Assembly (NCBI RefSeq): GCF_950295315.1
Contig: NC_080164.1
Location: 112,860,447 to 112,924,446 of the forward strand
Reading direction: 5' to 3'
Length of the DNA: 64,000 bases
Origin: Erinaceus europaeus
Lineage: Eukaryota; Chordata; Mammalia; Eulipotyphla; Erinaceidae
In this document: piece by piece, positions 1-10,587 of the stretch
How positions within the stretch are numbered: the first letter of the stretch is position 1
Layout of the letters: each line of letters opens with the position of its first letter
Translations under genes and position numbers: made by a program
The notes under the pieces: model-generated
Databases searched by the model: none
What the model saw: the letters and a program-made list of their open reading frames with translations, nothing else
Told to the model about the DNA's origin: nothing

Positions 1-244
1 ATCCAAGACATGGCACTGAGCACAAAATGCAAAAAGATAAGAAATGAACACCCACTGGTTTTCTATGGACACTCTGAATGCCTTTAGGGTGTACTCTCTA
101 GCAATAAAATAATTAGTAAAGACAAAAGAAATGAGTGAGAGTAGTCAGGAGCTGTGCATTGTCTTCCATATTTTTTAGATGTTTTTTTATTATCACCATA
201 GTTATCCCTAGGGCTCAGTTCCAGTAGGACAAATCACTATCCCA
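1..244. other. AT-rich sequence, nothing recognised
   Basis: I see no gene, clear repeat family or RNA here. The stretch is AT-rich with short T runs. Confidence 0.4.
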
Positions 245-535
245 GGCAGAAATATTTTTATTTTTCATTTGCTATTTTATTTTATTTTATTTTAAACAGA
301 TCAATATTCTGCTATTGCTATGCTGGTGCTGAGGACTGAAACTTGGTCATCTACTGTTTCAGGCATGAGGAACTTTCTACATTTGGTAGGAGAGAGAGAC
401 CCTGAAGGGAGTGGAGAGGGAAGTGAAAGACAATACCTATCATGAAGTATTCCCCCTGTAGATGGGTACTGGGTTTGAACCCCAGCCCTTGCACACTGTA
501 CTGTGTGCACCTGACCAGGTGTGGCAACAGCTGGA
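245..535 (-). repeat. Two abutting antisense SINE fragments
   Basis: The left part (about 295-375) resembles the antisense of the SINE type seen at 62036-62165 (tgctgaggactgaa, then caggcatgag). The right part (about 376-535) is antisense to the second tRNA-derived SINE type, with the antisense B-box-like gggtttgaaccccagc and the A-box-like end caggtgtggcaac. A TTTTA-rich stretch at 255-295 would be the reversed A-rich tail. Confidence 0.6.
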
Positions 536-557
536 TCCTACATTTTACTTTTTATAT

Positions 558-1320
558 CCTGGAAAGTTTGCTGCATATTTGAGTGATCCTGGAATTCTGA
601 AACCTCCTTGGGCATGTCAACCAACCTTGGAATCTTAGCTGTCCTGGGAGTCTGAGCCTTACTAGGGTTTGGGCCTAGGATTCTAGGGTGTTGACCATTT
701 GTAGACCTTTTTGTATTAACATGAGCTGCCTATCAGATCAGGCCATGCTGGGGGTTGAGTTTTTGTCTTCTAGGGTTCACAGGAGGTCTGGTGAGGGTGT
801 TGGTAGTCCTCCAGGTTCTGCTGGAAGGTGACCACCTAGAAGCTGGAGAGCTCAGACACTACTCAGGCTCCAGCTACAGCTCTGACCCAGGGCTTCCTCC
901 TCCAGCCCCAGCTGGGAAGATTCAGTCTAGGTTCTCTTCAAGGAACCCCTCAGAGGAGAAGATGGCCTGGGGGACCCTTGCATCTTTTTCTGCACACTGC
1001 AGGTCTCACCCTGAAGGCTACCTCTTTGTCCCTGACCAGCTCCTCCTCCATCAGGATGAAGTAAGCCTCCTCTGCCACTTCCAGGAGCCTCAGGATGTTG
1101 GGGTGCTGGAAGGTGCCCAGCACCTGTAGCTCCTGGAGGAAGTAGTGCTGGAGTTAGGGCTGGATCAGAAGGTTCTGATCTTTAAACCTGATCTTCACTT
1201 AGACCCCAGGAAGCCTATGGTGGCCTCCACGCATGCCAGGTTCTACTGCTTATACGTCACCTACTTGTCCAAGAGGGACAGGTGAAATACTGGCCGCACT
1301 GAAGTTGTCATGGTGAGATC
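558..1320 (-). pseudogene. Short kinase-like paralog remnant, unit 1
   Basis: This is the minus-strand counterpart of 8200-9190 and 31590-32520. It keeps the piece coding for an LGTFQHPNILRLLQ-like segment (around 1075-1130, the alpha-C/beta-4 part of a kinase N-lobe). It also keeps the tail region (558-790) with scattered stops. The catalytic lobe is absent, as in the other two copies. Several in-frame stops and indels relative to 8790-9185 make it a dead copy. The family is inferred from its similarity to the full pseudokinase at 10588-12108. Confidence 0.6.
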
Positions 1321-1714
1321 TCACTACTCTGAGTAAGGCAGCTGGTGAAGGAGGCAGAAGTCTGGGTTCTGCAGCTCAGTGAAGCAGGCTTCTTTGCTGG
1401 CTTCAGGCTCATTATGTTTTTTGGGTTTTTTTGTTTGATTGTTTGTTTGTTTTTTATAAAATTTGTAGACACAGAACCAAATAGACCAATGGAAATGCTT
1501 ATGGACATAAAGGTAGCTGGCTCAGCACCCACATTCCCTGTGGTCAATCTCCACTTCTGTGACCCTCTTTCTGCTTCTTGTGGACAGACTTAGGCTTGGG
1601 GGTCCCTCCCTGAGAGGGAGCTAAGGCCCGGCTCTGACATTCCTGTCAGAGAACTCAGCCATTCAGCTCCCCCCTCCCAGCCCTGACTTCACATGTGGGG
1701 TCAACCATTTCACA
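1321..1714. other. Duplicated spacer upstream of the short paralog
   Basis: This matches 9190-9564 and 32525-32900: a short T-rich or ATT microsatellite, then a conserved stretch around acacagaaccaaata. On the minus strand it lies just upstream of the short paralog, so it could hold that gene's old 5' flank. No clear promoter motif is seen. Confidence 0.5.
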
Positions 1715-2240
1715 AGGGGTTAGAATTCACCAATCCCCAGACAATAACTTGGGCCCACCTTTGTACTAGATGTCAGGCCCAAGCAAAAACTAGTAAAGTC
1801 ATGGTCCCGTGGACTATACCTAAAAGAGACCTATTAGCTTTTTCCAAATTGGTAAACCAAAATCTTTATCTGCAATATTCTTGCCTTTAGGTTCATGACT
1901 ACTCATCAATTTGTTCTACTTTATACCTGAACTTTTTTATTTTTTTTTAGCCACTTGGTTCCACATGGTGCCAACCTGACTTCCCTGGGCAGACAACTCC
2001 ACCAATGTATCCTGGAGCCCTTTTTTCCCCTGATCCCTGCCCCACTAGGGAAAGGAAGAGACAGGTTGAGAGTACCATTTTACTTACCAGCACCCATGTT
2101 CAGAGGGAAAGCAATTACAGAAGCCAGACCTTCCACCTTCTGCGCACCACAGTGACCCTGGGTCCATACTCCCAGAGAGATAAAGAATAGGAAAGCTATG
2201 GTCTCGTCAATACTTCAATTTTATGAAATTAAAAACAAAT
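1715..2240 (+). mobile_element. Old L1 3' tail, unit 1 spacer
   Basis: This is a diverged copy of the long 3' tail of the L1 family in this window. Landmarks are the gacttccctgggcagacaac block, aagcaattacagaagccagac, and gggtccatactcccagag near the A-rich end. It lies on the plus strand, opposite to the kinase-like genes. The same insertion occurs at the same place in the spacers at 3430-4010, 9565-10145 and 32900-33490, so it predates the multiplication of the units. Confidence 0.65.
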
Positions 2241-2699
2241 TTAGTCTGTAATGTGATCAACAACCACCTGAGAACTGTGGTAATATCATACCATCATTGC
2301 CTCTTGCCTTGCAACCTGGCTCCCAGACTGCTCCCCAGTGGCACTGCAGAATCCCCATGATAACTATTCAAAGGCCATTGCCCACACACCACCCTCCCCA
2401 TTCCCCAAGTCTCATATGGGCCTGATGCACACAGAACAAAGAGGTGATTTTTTAAACCAAGAGCATTTTAACAAATTACTAAAATAAAAATGTGAAATAT
2501 ATAAAATAAAAATTAATAAAAAATACAAATCTAGATTTCAAAGTCCAGCATTCTCAACATATTGGGGCTGGCATTCAGTCCTGGTCTCCTCACTGCATTG
2601 AAGTAGCTGGGGAGGATTCCAAAAGGACCTGTGGGAGGGGACCCATCTTCTTCACCGGGGTGTCACTACTTGGGAGGAACCTTGTTGCTGAGCATCCAG
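2241..2699 (-). other. 3' flank of deleted kinase copy
   Basis: This matches 10146-10587 and 33490-33986, directly beyond the stop codons of the two long kinase copies. It could be their 3' untranslated region on the minus strand. An AT-rich part (2460-2550) is followed by a GC-richer part. I could not identify a convincing minus-strand polyadenylation signal. Confidence 0.4.
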
Positions 2700-3393
2700 G
2701 GGAAGCAGAAGCGGCACCTTATGGCTTACTGAGCTGTGTCTTCCAAAATCTTATGGAACAGGGAGTTGCAGTGGCTCTGGGAGGCTTCCCAGCTGCTTCC
2801 CAGACTTCCTGGGTCCCCTCCTGAGGAGGGGTGAGGCTGGAGTGGCTGGGTGGAGGTGATGAGAGAGGGCAGCTCTGGGGCACTGGATCTGGAAGTTCTG
2901 GGGTTGGAGTAAGGACTGAGCTGCGGTCTTCTGTGGTGACTGATGTTGAAGACTCCACCCAAGGCTGGGGCTTTGTCTCTTTTCTTCTTCATTGCATCTT
3001 CCCAGCTCTGGGCTGGGGGTTTGGAACTCTGTCCCAGGTTCGGCCTCCATCTCTGTGTCTTTCTCAGCGCTGCTTCCCAGTTCTAGAGTGGGGGTTTGGG
3101 AGTCTACCCCAGGCTAGGGCTCATTCTCTGTGTCATCTTCCATGCTGCGTTCACTTTGCATTGGAGTCCGCAGTGCAGACCCAGATTCTGCTGGGCAACT
3201 CGGTCCCTAGCACCTCTAGCCCCCGGAGGAGCTGCTGGACCTTACAATCAGTCAGTTGACTCTTGTCAACCTCCCAGGTCATGACCTGGGCCCCAGTCAG
3301 CCTATGGTGACCTACAAGCGGGCCAGATGTCACTTGTAGGTCACCATAGTTGCCCATTGACTGCTGACAGCCAGGCCTCACAGGAGCTGGCAT
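2700..3393 (-). pseudogene. Pseudokinase copy with internal deletion, unit 1
   Basis: The start codon at 3391-3393 opens the same N-terminus as the long copies (MPAPVRPG, then VGHHRLTGAQV and QQLLRGLEVLGT). The frame then jumps at about 3203 into sequence that in copy A lies near 11260. About 650 bp is missing, covering the region from the HPN motif through the end of the kinase domain. The frame stops at 3151. The acidic/proline-rich tail downstream (2719-3050) is still recognisable, ending in a segment similar to copy A (TPEDRSSVLTP-like). The 25-residue repeats are reduced and degenerate. It cannot encode a kinase fold. Confidence 0.75.
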
Positions 3394-3425
3394 AGTGAGA
3401 GCCCTGTGTGCTCTTTCTAAATAAC

Positions 3426-4245
3426 GGCTAACTTGGATCCACCTGTGTACTAGATGTCAGGCCCAGGCAAAAACTAGAAAAGTCACGGTCCCGTGGAACA
3501 TACCTAAAAGAGACCTACTAGCTTTTTCCAAATTAGAAACCAAAAATCTTTATCTGCAATATTCTTGCCTTTAGGTTCATGACTACTCATCAATTTGTTC
3601 TACTTTATACCTGAACTTTTTTTTTTTTTTTTAGCCACCAGGTTCCAGATGCCACCATGATGTTAACCTGACTTCCCTGGGCAGACAACTCCAACAATGT
3701 ATCCTGGAGCCCTTTCTTCCCTGAGCCCTGCCCCACTAGGGAAAGAAAGAGATAGGTTGGGAGGACCGTTTGACTTACCAACACCCATGTTCAGAGGGAA
3801 AGCAATTACAGAAGCCAGACCTTCCACCTTCTGCGCACCATAGTGACCCTGGGTCCATAATCCCAGAGGGATAAAGAATAGGGAATCTAACAAGGGAGGG
3901 GATGGGATATGGAGTTTTGGTGGTAGTAACTGTGTAGAATTGTACCCCTCTTACCCTATGGTCTTGTCAATACTTCCATTTTATAAAAATTAAAAACAGA
4001 ATTTAGTCTGCAATGTGATCAACAGCCACCTGAGAGCTGTGGTCATATCATACCATTTTTGCCTCTTGCCTTGCAACCTGGCTCCCAGACTGCTCTCTGT
4101 AACCCCAGTGGCACCCCAGAGTCCCCATGATAACTATTCAAAGGCTATTGCCACCCACACACCACCCGCCCCGTCCCCCAAGTCTCATATGGGCCTGATG
4201 CACACAGAACAATGAGATGATTTTTCAAACCATCAGCATTTTAAC
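3426..4245 (+). repeat. Extra partial copy of unit spacer with L1 tail
   Basis: This stretch repeats the L1 3' tail plus part of the kinase 3' flank, as in 9590-10385. It directly follows the 5' end of the deleted kinase copy with no gene between. The junction at about 3419-3426 falls in the short match 'aataac'. It ends at about 4243, where the sequence switches to an L1 3' end within ttaacattta. It looks like the remnant of a further tandem unit cut at both ends. Confidence 0.6.
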
Positions 4246-5740
4246 ATTTATATGACTAAGGATTAACAGGAGTGTAAGTAAGCACCGTTCCCACCACCAA
4301 AAGACTGTATCCCATCTCACCCACCCACCACCCCTGGCTGCTGCCCCAGGAACCAAACATCCACCCTCATCCTCACCCTCACCCCAGCGTTTTTACTTTG
4401 GTGCCCTACTCCGGATTTAGTCAAATCCTGATTTTAGTTTCCCTTTCTGTTCTTCTTTCTCAACTTCTGTTGATGAGTGGGAATATCCCATACTCACCCT
4501 TATCTTTCTGACATAGCTCACTTAATATAATTCCTTCTAGCTCTATCCAAGGTGGGTCAGAGAAGGTGAGTTCAGTATTCTTGATAGCTGCATAGTATTG
4601 CATTGTGTATATGTGCCACAGCTCTCTCAGGTACTCATCTGTTGTTGGGCACCTGGGTTGCTTCCAGGTTTTAGCTATTATGAATTGTGCTGCTATGAAC
4701 ATCTCTCTTTTGTTGGGTGTTATGGAATCCTTGGGGTATATCCCTAGGAGAGGAATTACTGAGTCATATGGAAGGTCCATGTCTAGCCATGTGAGAGTTG
4801 TCCAGATTGCTGTACAGAGAGGCTGGACCAATTTACATTCCCACCAGCAGTGCAGAAGGGTTCCTCTGTCCCCACAGCCTCTCCATCATTTGTTGCTGCT
4901 GTCCTTTTTGATGTGTGCCATTCTCACAGAAGTGAGGTGCTATCTCCATGTTGTCTTTATTTGCATTTCTCTGACAATCAGCAACCTGGAGCAATTTTTC
5001 ATGTGTTTGTGAGCCTTTTGAATTTCTTCTGTAGTGAATGTTCTGTTCATAGTCTCTGCCCATTTTTGGATGGGGTCATTTGCTTTTTGGTTTCTAAGTT
5101 TGCTGAGCTCTCTGTAGATTTTGGTGATTAATCTCTTCTTTGATGTATGGCATGTGAAGATCTTCTCCCATTCTGTGAGGGGTCTCCTTGTTTGTGTGAT
5201 AGTTTCTTTGACTGTGCAGAAGATTTTCAATTGGATGTATTCCCATTGATTTGTTTCTGATTTAGTCTTCTTTGCAGTTGGGTTTGTATCTTCAAAGATG
5301 TCCTTGAGGTTTAGGTGGGAAAGTATTCCACCAATGTTTTCCTCTAAGTACTTGATAGTTTCTGGTCTAACATCCATGTCCTTAATCCATTAGGAGTTGA
5401 TTTCTGTTTCTGGTGAGATAAGGTGGTTCAGTTTCATTTTTCTGCATGTTACAACCCAGTTTTCCCAGCAGCATTTATTGAAGAGAGCCTCCTTCTTACA
5501 TATAAATACTTTGGGGCCACTTATCAAAGATTAGATGTCCATAGGTGTGGAGGTTTATTTCTGGGCTTTCAGTTCTGTTCCACTTGTCTGTGTGCCTATT
5601 TCTGTTCCAGTACCAGGCTGTTTTGATGATGAAGGCCTTATAATATAGTTTGAGATATGGGAGTGTGATGCCTCCATTTCTGTTTCTTTTCCTCAAGATT
5701 GTTTTGGCAATATTGACCAAAAATGGACAAAAAAAAGTGC
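4246..5740 (-). mobile_element. L1 3' end with ORF2 C-terminus (copy A)
   Basis: The minus strand encodes the C-terminal part of L1 ORF2. One piece (4940-5377) contains DVRPETIKYLEENIG, LTEWEKIF and [13 protein letters not shown]. The next (4460-4831) ends in the family's terminal LINRS and stop. These are the landmarks of the region after the reverse transcriptase and the Cys-rich C-terminus in mammalian L1. The copy is 5'-truncated, broken by frameshifts, and cut in its 3' untranslated region by the duplication edge. A SINE with a microsatellite interrupts its other end. Confidence 0.85.
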
Positions 5741-5777
5741 TATGGTGTATTTATTCCTCTCTCTCTTTCTCTCTCTC

Positions 5778-5824
<47 letters not shown>

Positions 5825-6056
5825 ATTGTCATCTTTTCATTGTTATTGATATTACTGAAGTCGTCGTTGTTAGATAGGACAGAGAGAAATAGAGGATGGG
5901 GAGACAGAAAGGGCAAGAGAAAGATAGACACCTGCAGACATGCTTCATCACCTTTGAAGTAATTCCTTTGCAGGTGGGGAGCCAGGGTTTGAATCGGGAT
6001 CCTTATGCTGGTCCTTGCACTTCGCACCACATGGCTTACCCTGCTGTGTGACAGCC
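5741..6056 (-). repeat. ERI-type SINE, antisense, with CT/TA/TG tract
   Basis: The antisense tRNA-like head is at 5990-6054 (gtttgaatcgggatccttat is the reversed B box). The body at 5875-5985 contains the reversed 'tctgtcctat' landmark. Simple (CT)n, (TA)n and (TG)n tracts occupy 5757-5822 at its 3' end. The same insertion is present in copy B at 29105-29423, so it predates the duplication. Confidence 0.8.
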
Positions 6057-7071
6057 CAACTCCCCTGTATGTTCCCTTTTATATATGTAAAACACTGATG
6101 CTGCTATCCTAAAATGAGTAGAAAGCAAGGTTAGTTAGTAATAGTAAGGGAGGCTTCTGTACTGTATTCTGTAGTGGTTAAGTGATATTGCTAACCCACA
6201 GAGGTTAAAACAGACAGGTTCATCACGGCCATTCATCTGCTAAGTAGCCAACTGAACAAAACAGAAAACTTACCTGATCAGATGTGTGCATGCCCAAGTT
6301 CATCACAATGCTCGGTGCCAGATATGGAAAACCATCCGGATGTCCAAGCACAGATGAGTGGGTAAGGGAATTGAGCAGATAGGCAGAATGGATGCTACTC
6401 AGCTGTAAGAAAAAAATGGCATCTGCTCTCTTGTGGTGGCATTGGAGGGGGTCATGATCAGTGAATAAGTTAGAGGGAGAAGAGCACATAGCTGATGACC
6501 TGGCTCAGAGGTGGGTCTAAGCAGCAAAACAGCAGAAGGGTGGATGCTCAGTCAGCTGTGGGCTGTCTCAGTAGATCCCTGGATTCCCAAGGGCAGAGGG
6601 TGGTTTATGTTTTTTTGAGCAGAGGGGACCAACATAACAGAGGGTCTCTTTCTGGATCCTGCCCAGATTCTAGCTATGAGAGGCATCAGTTTCCTCATTG
6701 CTGCAGAAAAAAAAAAAATGAGTGTAAGACAGAAGGCAGAGAGCACTGTTGCAGCACCCACAGAACTTCCCTTCCATCCAGGTCTTCCTTGAGGGTCAGA
6801 TTAGTTTCTAGGAAAAAATTGTTTTTAGACATTAGAAGGGGGATTTTTTTGGCCCATTTGTTCTGATGTCAGTGCATATTTCCGACTCATCTCTGAGATA
6901 ACACACCATCATTTTAAATACACGAATACCAGCCAAAGTGGACTTTTATTTAGTATTGAGCAGAAGGAAAGTGAGGACATATGAGTGGTGGTGATTATGT
7001 GAAAACTGCACCCTACCAATATTGCTCTCAACTCCATTACATCACATTTCTCTGGGGAGACGGCATAATGG
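6057..7071. other. Duplicated unique sequence with old L1 fragment
   Basis: This is shared with 29424-30447. The stretch 6285-6600 (for example cagatgagtgggtaag and ctactcagctgtaag) resembles a very old plus-strand L1 near the ORF2 end. The rest is unassigned. No convincing gene is seen. Confidence 0.45.
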
Positions 7072-7365
7072 TTTTGGGCAGTAGCGCTGCAGGTTAAGCA
7101 CAGGTGGCACAAAGCACAAGGACACAAGTAAGGATACCAGTTCGAGCCGCCAGTTCCCCACCTGCAGGGAAATCGCTTCAGAAGCGGTGAAGCAGGTCTT
7201 TATTTTTCTCTACGCCTCTATGTCTTCCTCTCCTCTCTCCATTTCTCTCTGTTCTATGCAGCAACGACAACATCACTAACAACAATAATAACTACAACAA
7301 TAAAACAAGGGCAAGAAAAGGAAATAAATAAATAAATAAATAAACAGATAATATTTTTAAAAAAA
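7072..7365 (+). repeat. ERI-type SINE (copy A)
   Basis: The tRNA-like head (ggttaagcacaggtggca, then the B-box-like cagttcgagccgcc) is followed by a gcggtgaagcaggtct body, a CT-rich segment, CAA/AAT-rich linkers and an AAAT-rich tail. The counterpart in copy B is at 30448-30730. Confidence 0.85.
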
Positions 7366-7500
7366 CAAAAGATATTCAATCCAGACCCTCTGGGGTCCCA
7401 GGTTCAGTCTCCCATGCCACCAGCTCTGGTCTGTCACTCTCTCTCTTTCTGTGCATCATTCTTTTTACAGATCTATTTTCTCATTAAAATCAATATTAAC
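7366..7500 (+). repeat. SINE fragment of third type
   Basis: The stretch around ggtcccaggttcagtctccc, followed by ccaccagctctggtctg, resembles the second half of the SINE at 62036-62165. It is repeated in copy B at about 30740-30845. Confidence 0.45.
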
Positions 7501-8199
7501 AGAACAGATTTATTTCCTTTCTTCTTCAAAAGTACATTTTCTTTGTTGGAGTTTAATGAGAGAGTGGGTCCAGGTTATTTTGTAGCGCAGGAGAGTGTGT
7601 GTGTGACCCTCTCTGAAGCCTCTCCCCAGCCGTCTTCTCTGTGTAGACTCCTGAGTTGAGCAGGACTATGAGTAAGCACCTGAGCAGGGTTCTGTCCTAT
7701 TCCCTGTAGCCTCTGACCAGGAGCCACAGGGTCATCTACAATCCCCCTGCTGAGTCAGAATGTCTTGGTTTGTTGCTTTTGTAGGAATCAGGCGATAGAA
7801 TTCATATGTGTGCTTTTGTGTGTGGCAGGGCCACTCTCAAATCAGGGGGAGAAGCTGGGTGGGAGAGAGAAATGAAGGCACAGATACTTTGACTTGGGGT
7901 TGCCTGACCTGGATGGCTGCCTGCTCTGGATTAGCATTCTATGAAAATGCGGTAATGGTAGGCTGGGAACACACAGTACAATGGGCCAAGTTCTGTGAGC
8001 CCATCCAGTGACACTGGAGTAGACAGGGTGGGCCCTGTGGTGTTGTCTGAGGATATATTGTGTCGGAAAGCCATTTGGTTCCTTGTAGGGAGACTGTTGC
8101 TAAGCTCAACAGGGAAGGACAGGGCTTTGGCAGTTGACCACAAAGCCAAACTTTGAACTCAACGATACTTTTGAGGGAAATATGTGGCAGAGGACAATG
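7501..8199. other. Duplicated unique sequence, no gene seen
   Basis: This is shared with 30846-31589. Small open frames on both strands show no recognisable protein similarity and are not preserved as a coherent frame. On the minus strand it lies 3' of the short paralog remnant. Confidence 0.4.
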
Positions 8200-9190
8200 T
8201 CTTCTGTCTGGGGTTAGGGACTTGTTCTGTTAAATTTTGCAGCTGGGCAGCTTGACAAACAAAGGTGCTGTCTGATGGGTGTCAGAAGTGGGAGTTGGTG
8301 CAGTGGCTTTGGGAGGCTGTTTCCCTGTCTTCTGGGATTTCCACCTGGGGATTGGGGGTTGGGGGAGGTTGAGTGCCTAGGTGCAGTCAAGGAGGGAAAG
8401 CAGCTCTGGTGGGCTGAGTGTTGGTTCAGGGGTTGAGCCTTCATCCTGGGAAGTTTGCTGCACATTTGAGTGATCCTGGGAATCTGAACCCTCCTTGGGC
8501 ACGTCAACCATCCTTGGAATCTTAGCTGTCCTGGGAGTCTGAGCCTTACTAGGGTTTGAGGCTAGGGTTCTAGGGTGCTGAACATTTGTGGACATTTTGT
8601 GTAGACATGAGCTGCCTATGGGATCAGGGGTTCTGGTGTTCACATGAGGTCTGGTCAGGGTGTTGTTAGTCCTCCAGGTTCTGCTGGAAGGTGACCATCT
8701 GGCAGCTGGAGAGCTCAGACTCTACTCAGGCTCCATCTCCAGCTCTGACCCAAGGCTTCCTCACCCAGCCCCAGCTGGGAAGGTTCAGTCTAGGTTCTCC
8801 TCAAGGGACCCCTCAGAGGAGAAGATGACCTGGGGGGCCCCTGCCTCTTTGTCTGCACACTGCAGGTCTCACCCTGATGGCTGCCTCTTTCTCCCCTGAC
8901 CAACTCTTCCTCCACCAGTATGGAGTAGGCCTCCTCTGCCACTTGCAGGAGCCTCAGGATGTTGGGGTGCTGGAAGGTGCCCAGCACCTGTAGCTCCTGG
9001 AGGAAGTGCTGGAGTTGGGGCTGGGTCAGAAGGTTCTGATCTGTAAACCTGATCTTCACTGGGACCCTAGCCAGCCTATGGTGACCTCCACACATGCCAG
9101 TTTCTACTGCTTGGAGGTCACCTAGTTGTCCAAGAGGGACAGGTGAACTACTGACCCCACTGAAGCTGTCATGGTGCGATCTCACTACTC
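8200..9190 (-). pseudogene. Short kinase-like paralog remnant (copy A)
   Basis: The minus strand opens with a 131-residue frame (9185 to 8790). Its middle, LGTFQHPNILRLLQ preceded by GGHHRLARVPVK, aligns with the N-lobe of the pseudokinase at 10588-12108. After EELVRGER the similarity stops: the catalytic lobe is missing, and the frame runs out in RGPLRRT. Further along, 8377-8643 keeps a separate tail frame (TPRTAKIPRMVDVPKEG, STPEPTLSPPELLSLL) that is the same in copy B. I read it as a decayed, deleted paralog. A short non-kinase product from the tail frame cannot be excluded, but the missing start context makes it unlikely. Confidence 0.6.
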
Positions 9191-9564
9191 TGAGTAAGGC
9201 AGCTGGTGAAGGGGGCAGAAGTCTGTGTTCTGCAGCTCAGTGAAGCAGGCTTCTTTCCTGGCTTGAGGCTCAATATTTATTATTATTATTTCGTAAAATT
9301 TATAGACACAGAACCAAATAAGCCAGTAGAAATGCTTATAGACATAAAGGGAGAAGGCTCAGCAACCACATTCCCTGTGGTCAATCTTCACTTTTGTGAC
9401 CCTCTTTCTGCTTCTTGTGGACAGACCCAGGCATCGGGGGTCCCTCTCTGAGGGGGAGCTAAGGCCCTACTCTGACATTCCTGTCAGAGAACTCAGCCTT
9501 TCAACTCCCCCCTCCCAGCCCTGACTTCACATGTGGGGGTCAACCATTTCACAAGGGGTTAGAA
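9191..9564. other. Spacer between short paralog and L1 tail (copy A)
   Basis: This is homologous to 1321-1714 and 32525-32900, with a short (ATT)n run at 9273-9292. No gene is seen. Confidence 0.5.
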
Positions 9565-10145
9565 TTCACCATCTCCCCAGACAGTAACTTGGGTCCACCT
9601 GTGTACTAGATGTCAGGCCCAGGCAAAAACTAGTAAAGTCACGGTCCCGTGGAATATACCTAAAAGAGACCTACTAGCTTTTTCCAAATTAGAAACCAAA
9701 AATCTTTGTCTGCAATATTCTTGCCTTTAGGTTCATGACTACTCATCAATTTGTTCTACTTTGTACCTTTTTTTTTTTAACCACGAGGTTCCAGATGCTA
9801 CCATGATGCCAACCTGACTTCCCTGGGCAGACAACTCCACCAGTGTGTCCTGGAGCCCTTTTTTCCCTGAGCCCTGCCCCACTAGGGAAAGAAAGAGACA
9901 GGTTGGGAGGACCGTTTGACTTACCAACACCCATGTTCAGAGGGAAAGCAATTACAGAAGCCAGACCTTCCACCTTCTGTGCTCCACAGTGACCCTGGGT
10001 CCATAATCCCAGAGGGATAAAGAATAGGGACGCTAACAAGGGAGGGGATGGGATATGGAGTTTTGGTGGTAGTAACTGTGTAGAATTATACCCCTCTTAC
10101 CCTATGGTCTTGTCAATACTTCCATTTTATAAAAATTAAAAACAG
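9565..10145 (+). mobile_element. Old L1 3' tail (copy A spacer)
   Basis: This is the same insertion as at 1715-2240, 3430-4010 and 32900-33490. It runs from acttgggtccacctgtgtac to the A-rich end near 10145 and contains the conserved aagcaattacagaagccagac and gggtccataatcccagag blocks. It sits opposite to, and 3' of, the pseudokinase. Confidence 0.7.
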
Positions 10146-10587
10146 AATTTAGTCTGCAATGTGATCAACAGCCACCTGAGAGCTGTGGTCATATCATACC
10201 ATTTTTGCCTCTTGCCTTGCAACCTGGCTCCCAGACTGCTCTCTGTAACCCCAGTGGCACCCCAGAGTCCCCATGATAACTATACAAAGGCCATTGCCAC
10301 CCACACACCACCCGCCCCATCCCCCAAGTCTCATATGGGCCTGACGCACACAGAACAATGAGATGATTTTTCAAACCGTCAGCATTTTAACAATTTACTA
10401 AAATAAAAATATGAAATATATAAAACAAAAATTAATACAAAATACAAATCTAGATTTTAGAGTCCAGCATTCTTAATATATATTGGGGCTGGCATTCAGT
10501 CCTGGTCTCCTCACTGCATTGAAGTGGCAGGGGAGGATTCCAAAGGGGCCTGTGGGAGGGGACCCATCTTCTGCACCGGGGTGTCGG
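10146..10587 (-). other. 3' flank of pseudokinase (copy A)
   Basis: This stretch directly follows the stop codon on the minus strand and is kept in all units (2241-2699, 33490-33986). It is the likely 3' untranslated region. I could not place a clear polyadenylation signal. Confidence 0.4.

Noticed and set aside
4605..5012. Plus-strand frames opposite to L1 ORF2
   Set aside because: Antisense shadows of the ORF2 C-terminus; the same pattern recurs at every L1 in the window.
5757..5822. Regular alternating tract that might be taken for a short-repeat array
   Set aside because: It is a simple CT/TA/TG microsatellite at a SINE tail. No CRISPR-like spacing occurs anywhere in the window.
7072..7150. 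tRNA-like A and B boxes
   Set aside because: They belong to tRNA-derived SINEs. The flanks and the missing cloverleaf pairing exclude working tRNA genes.
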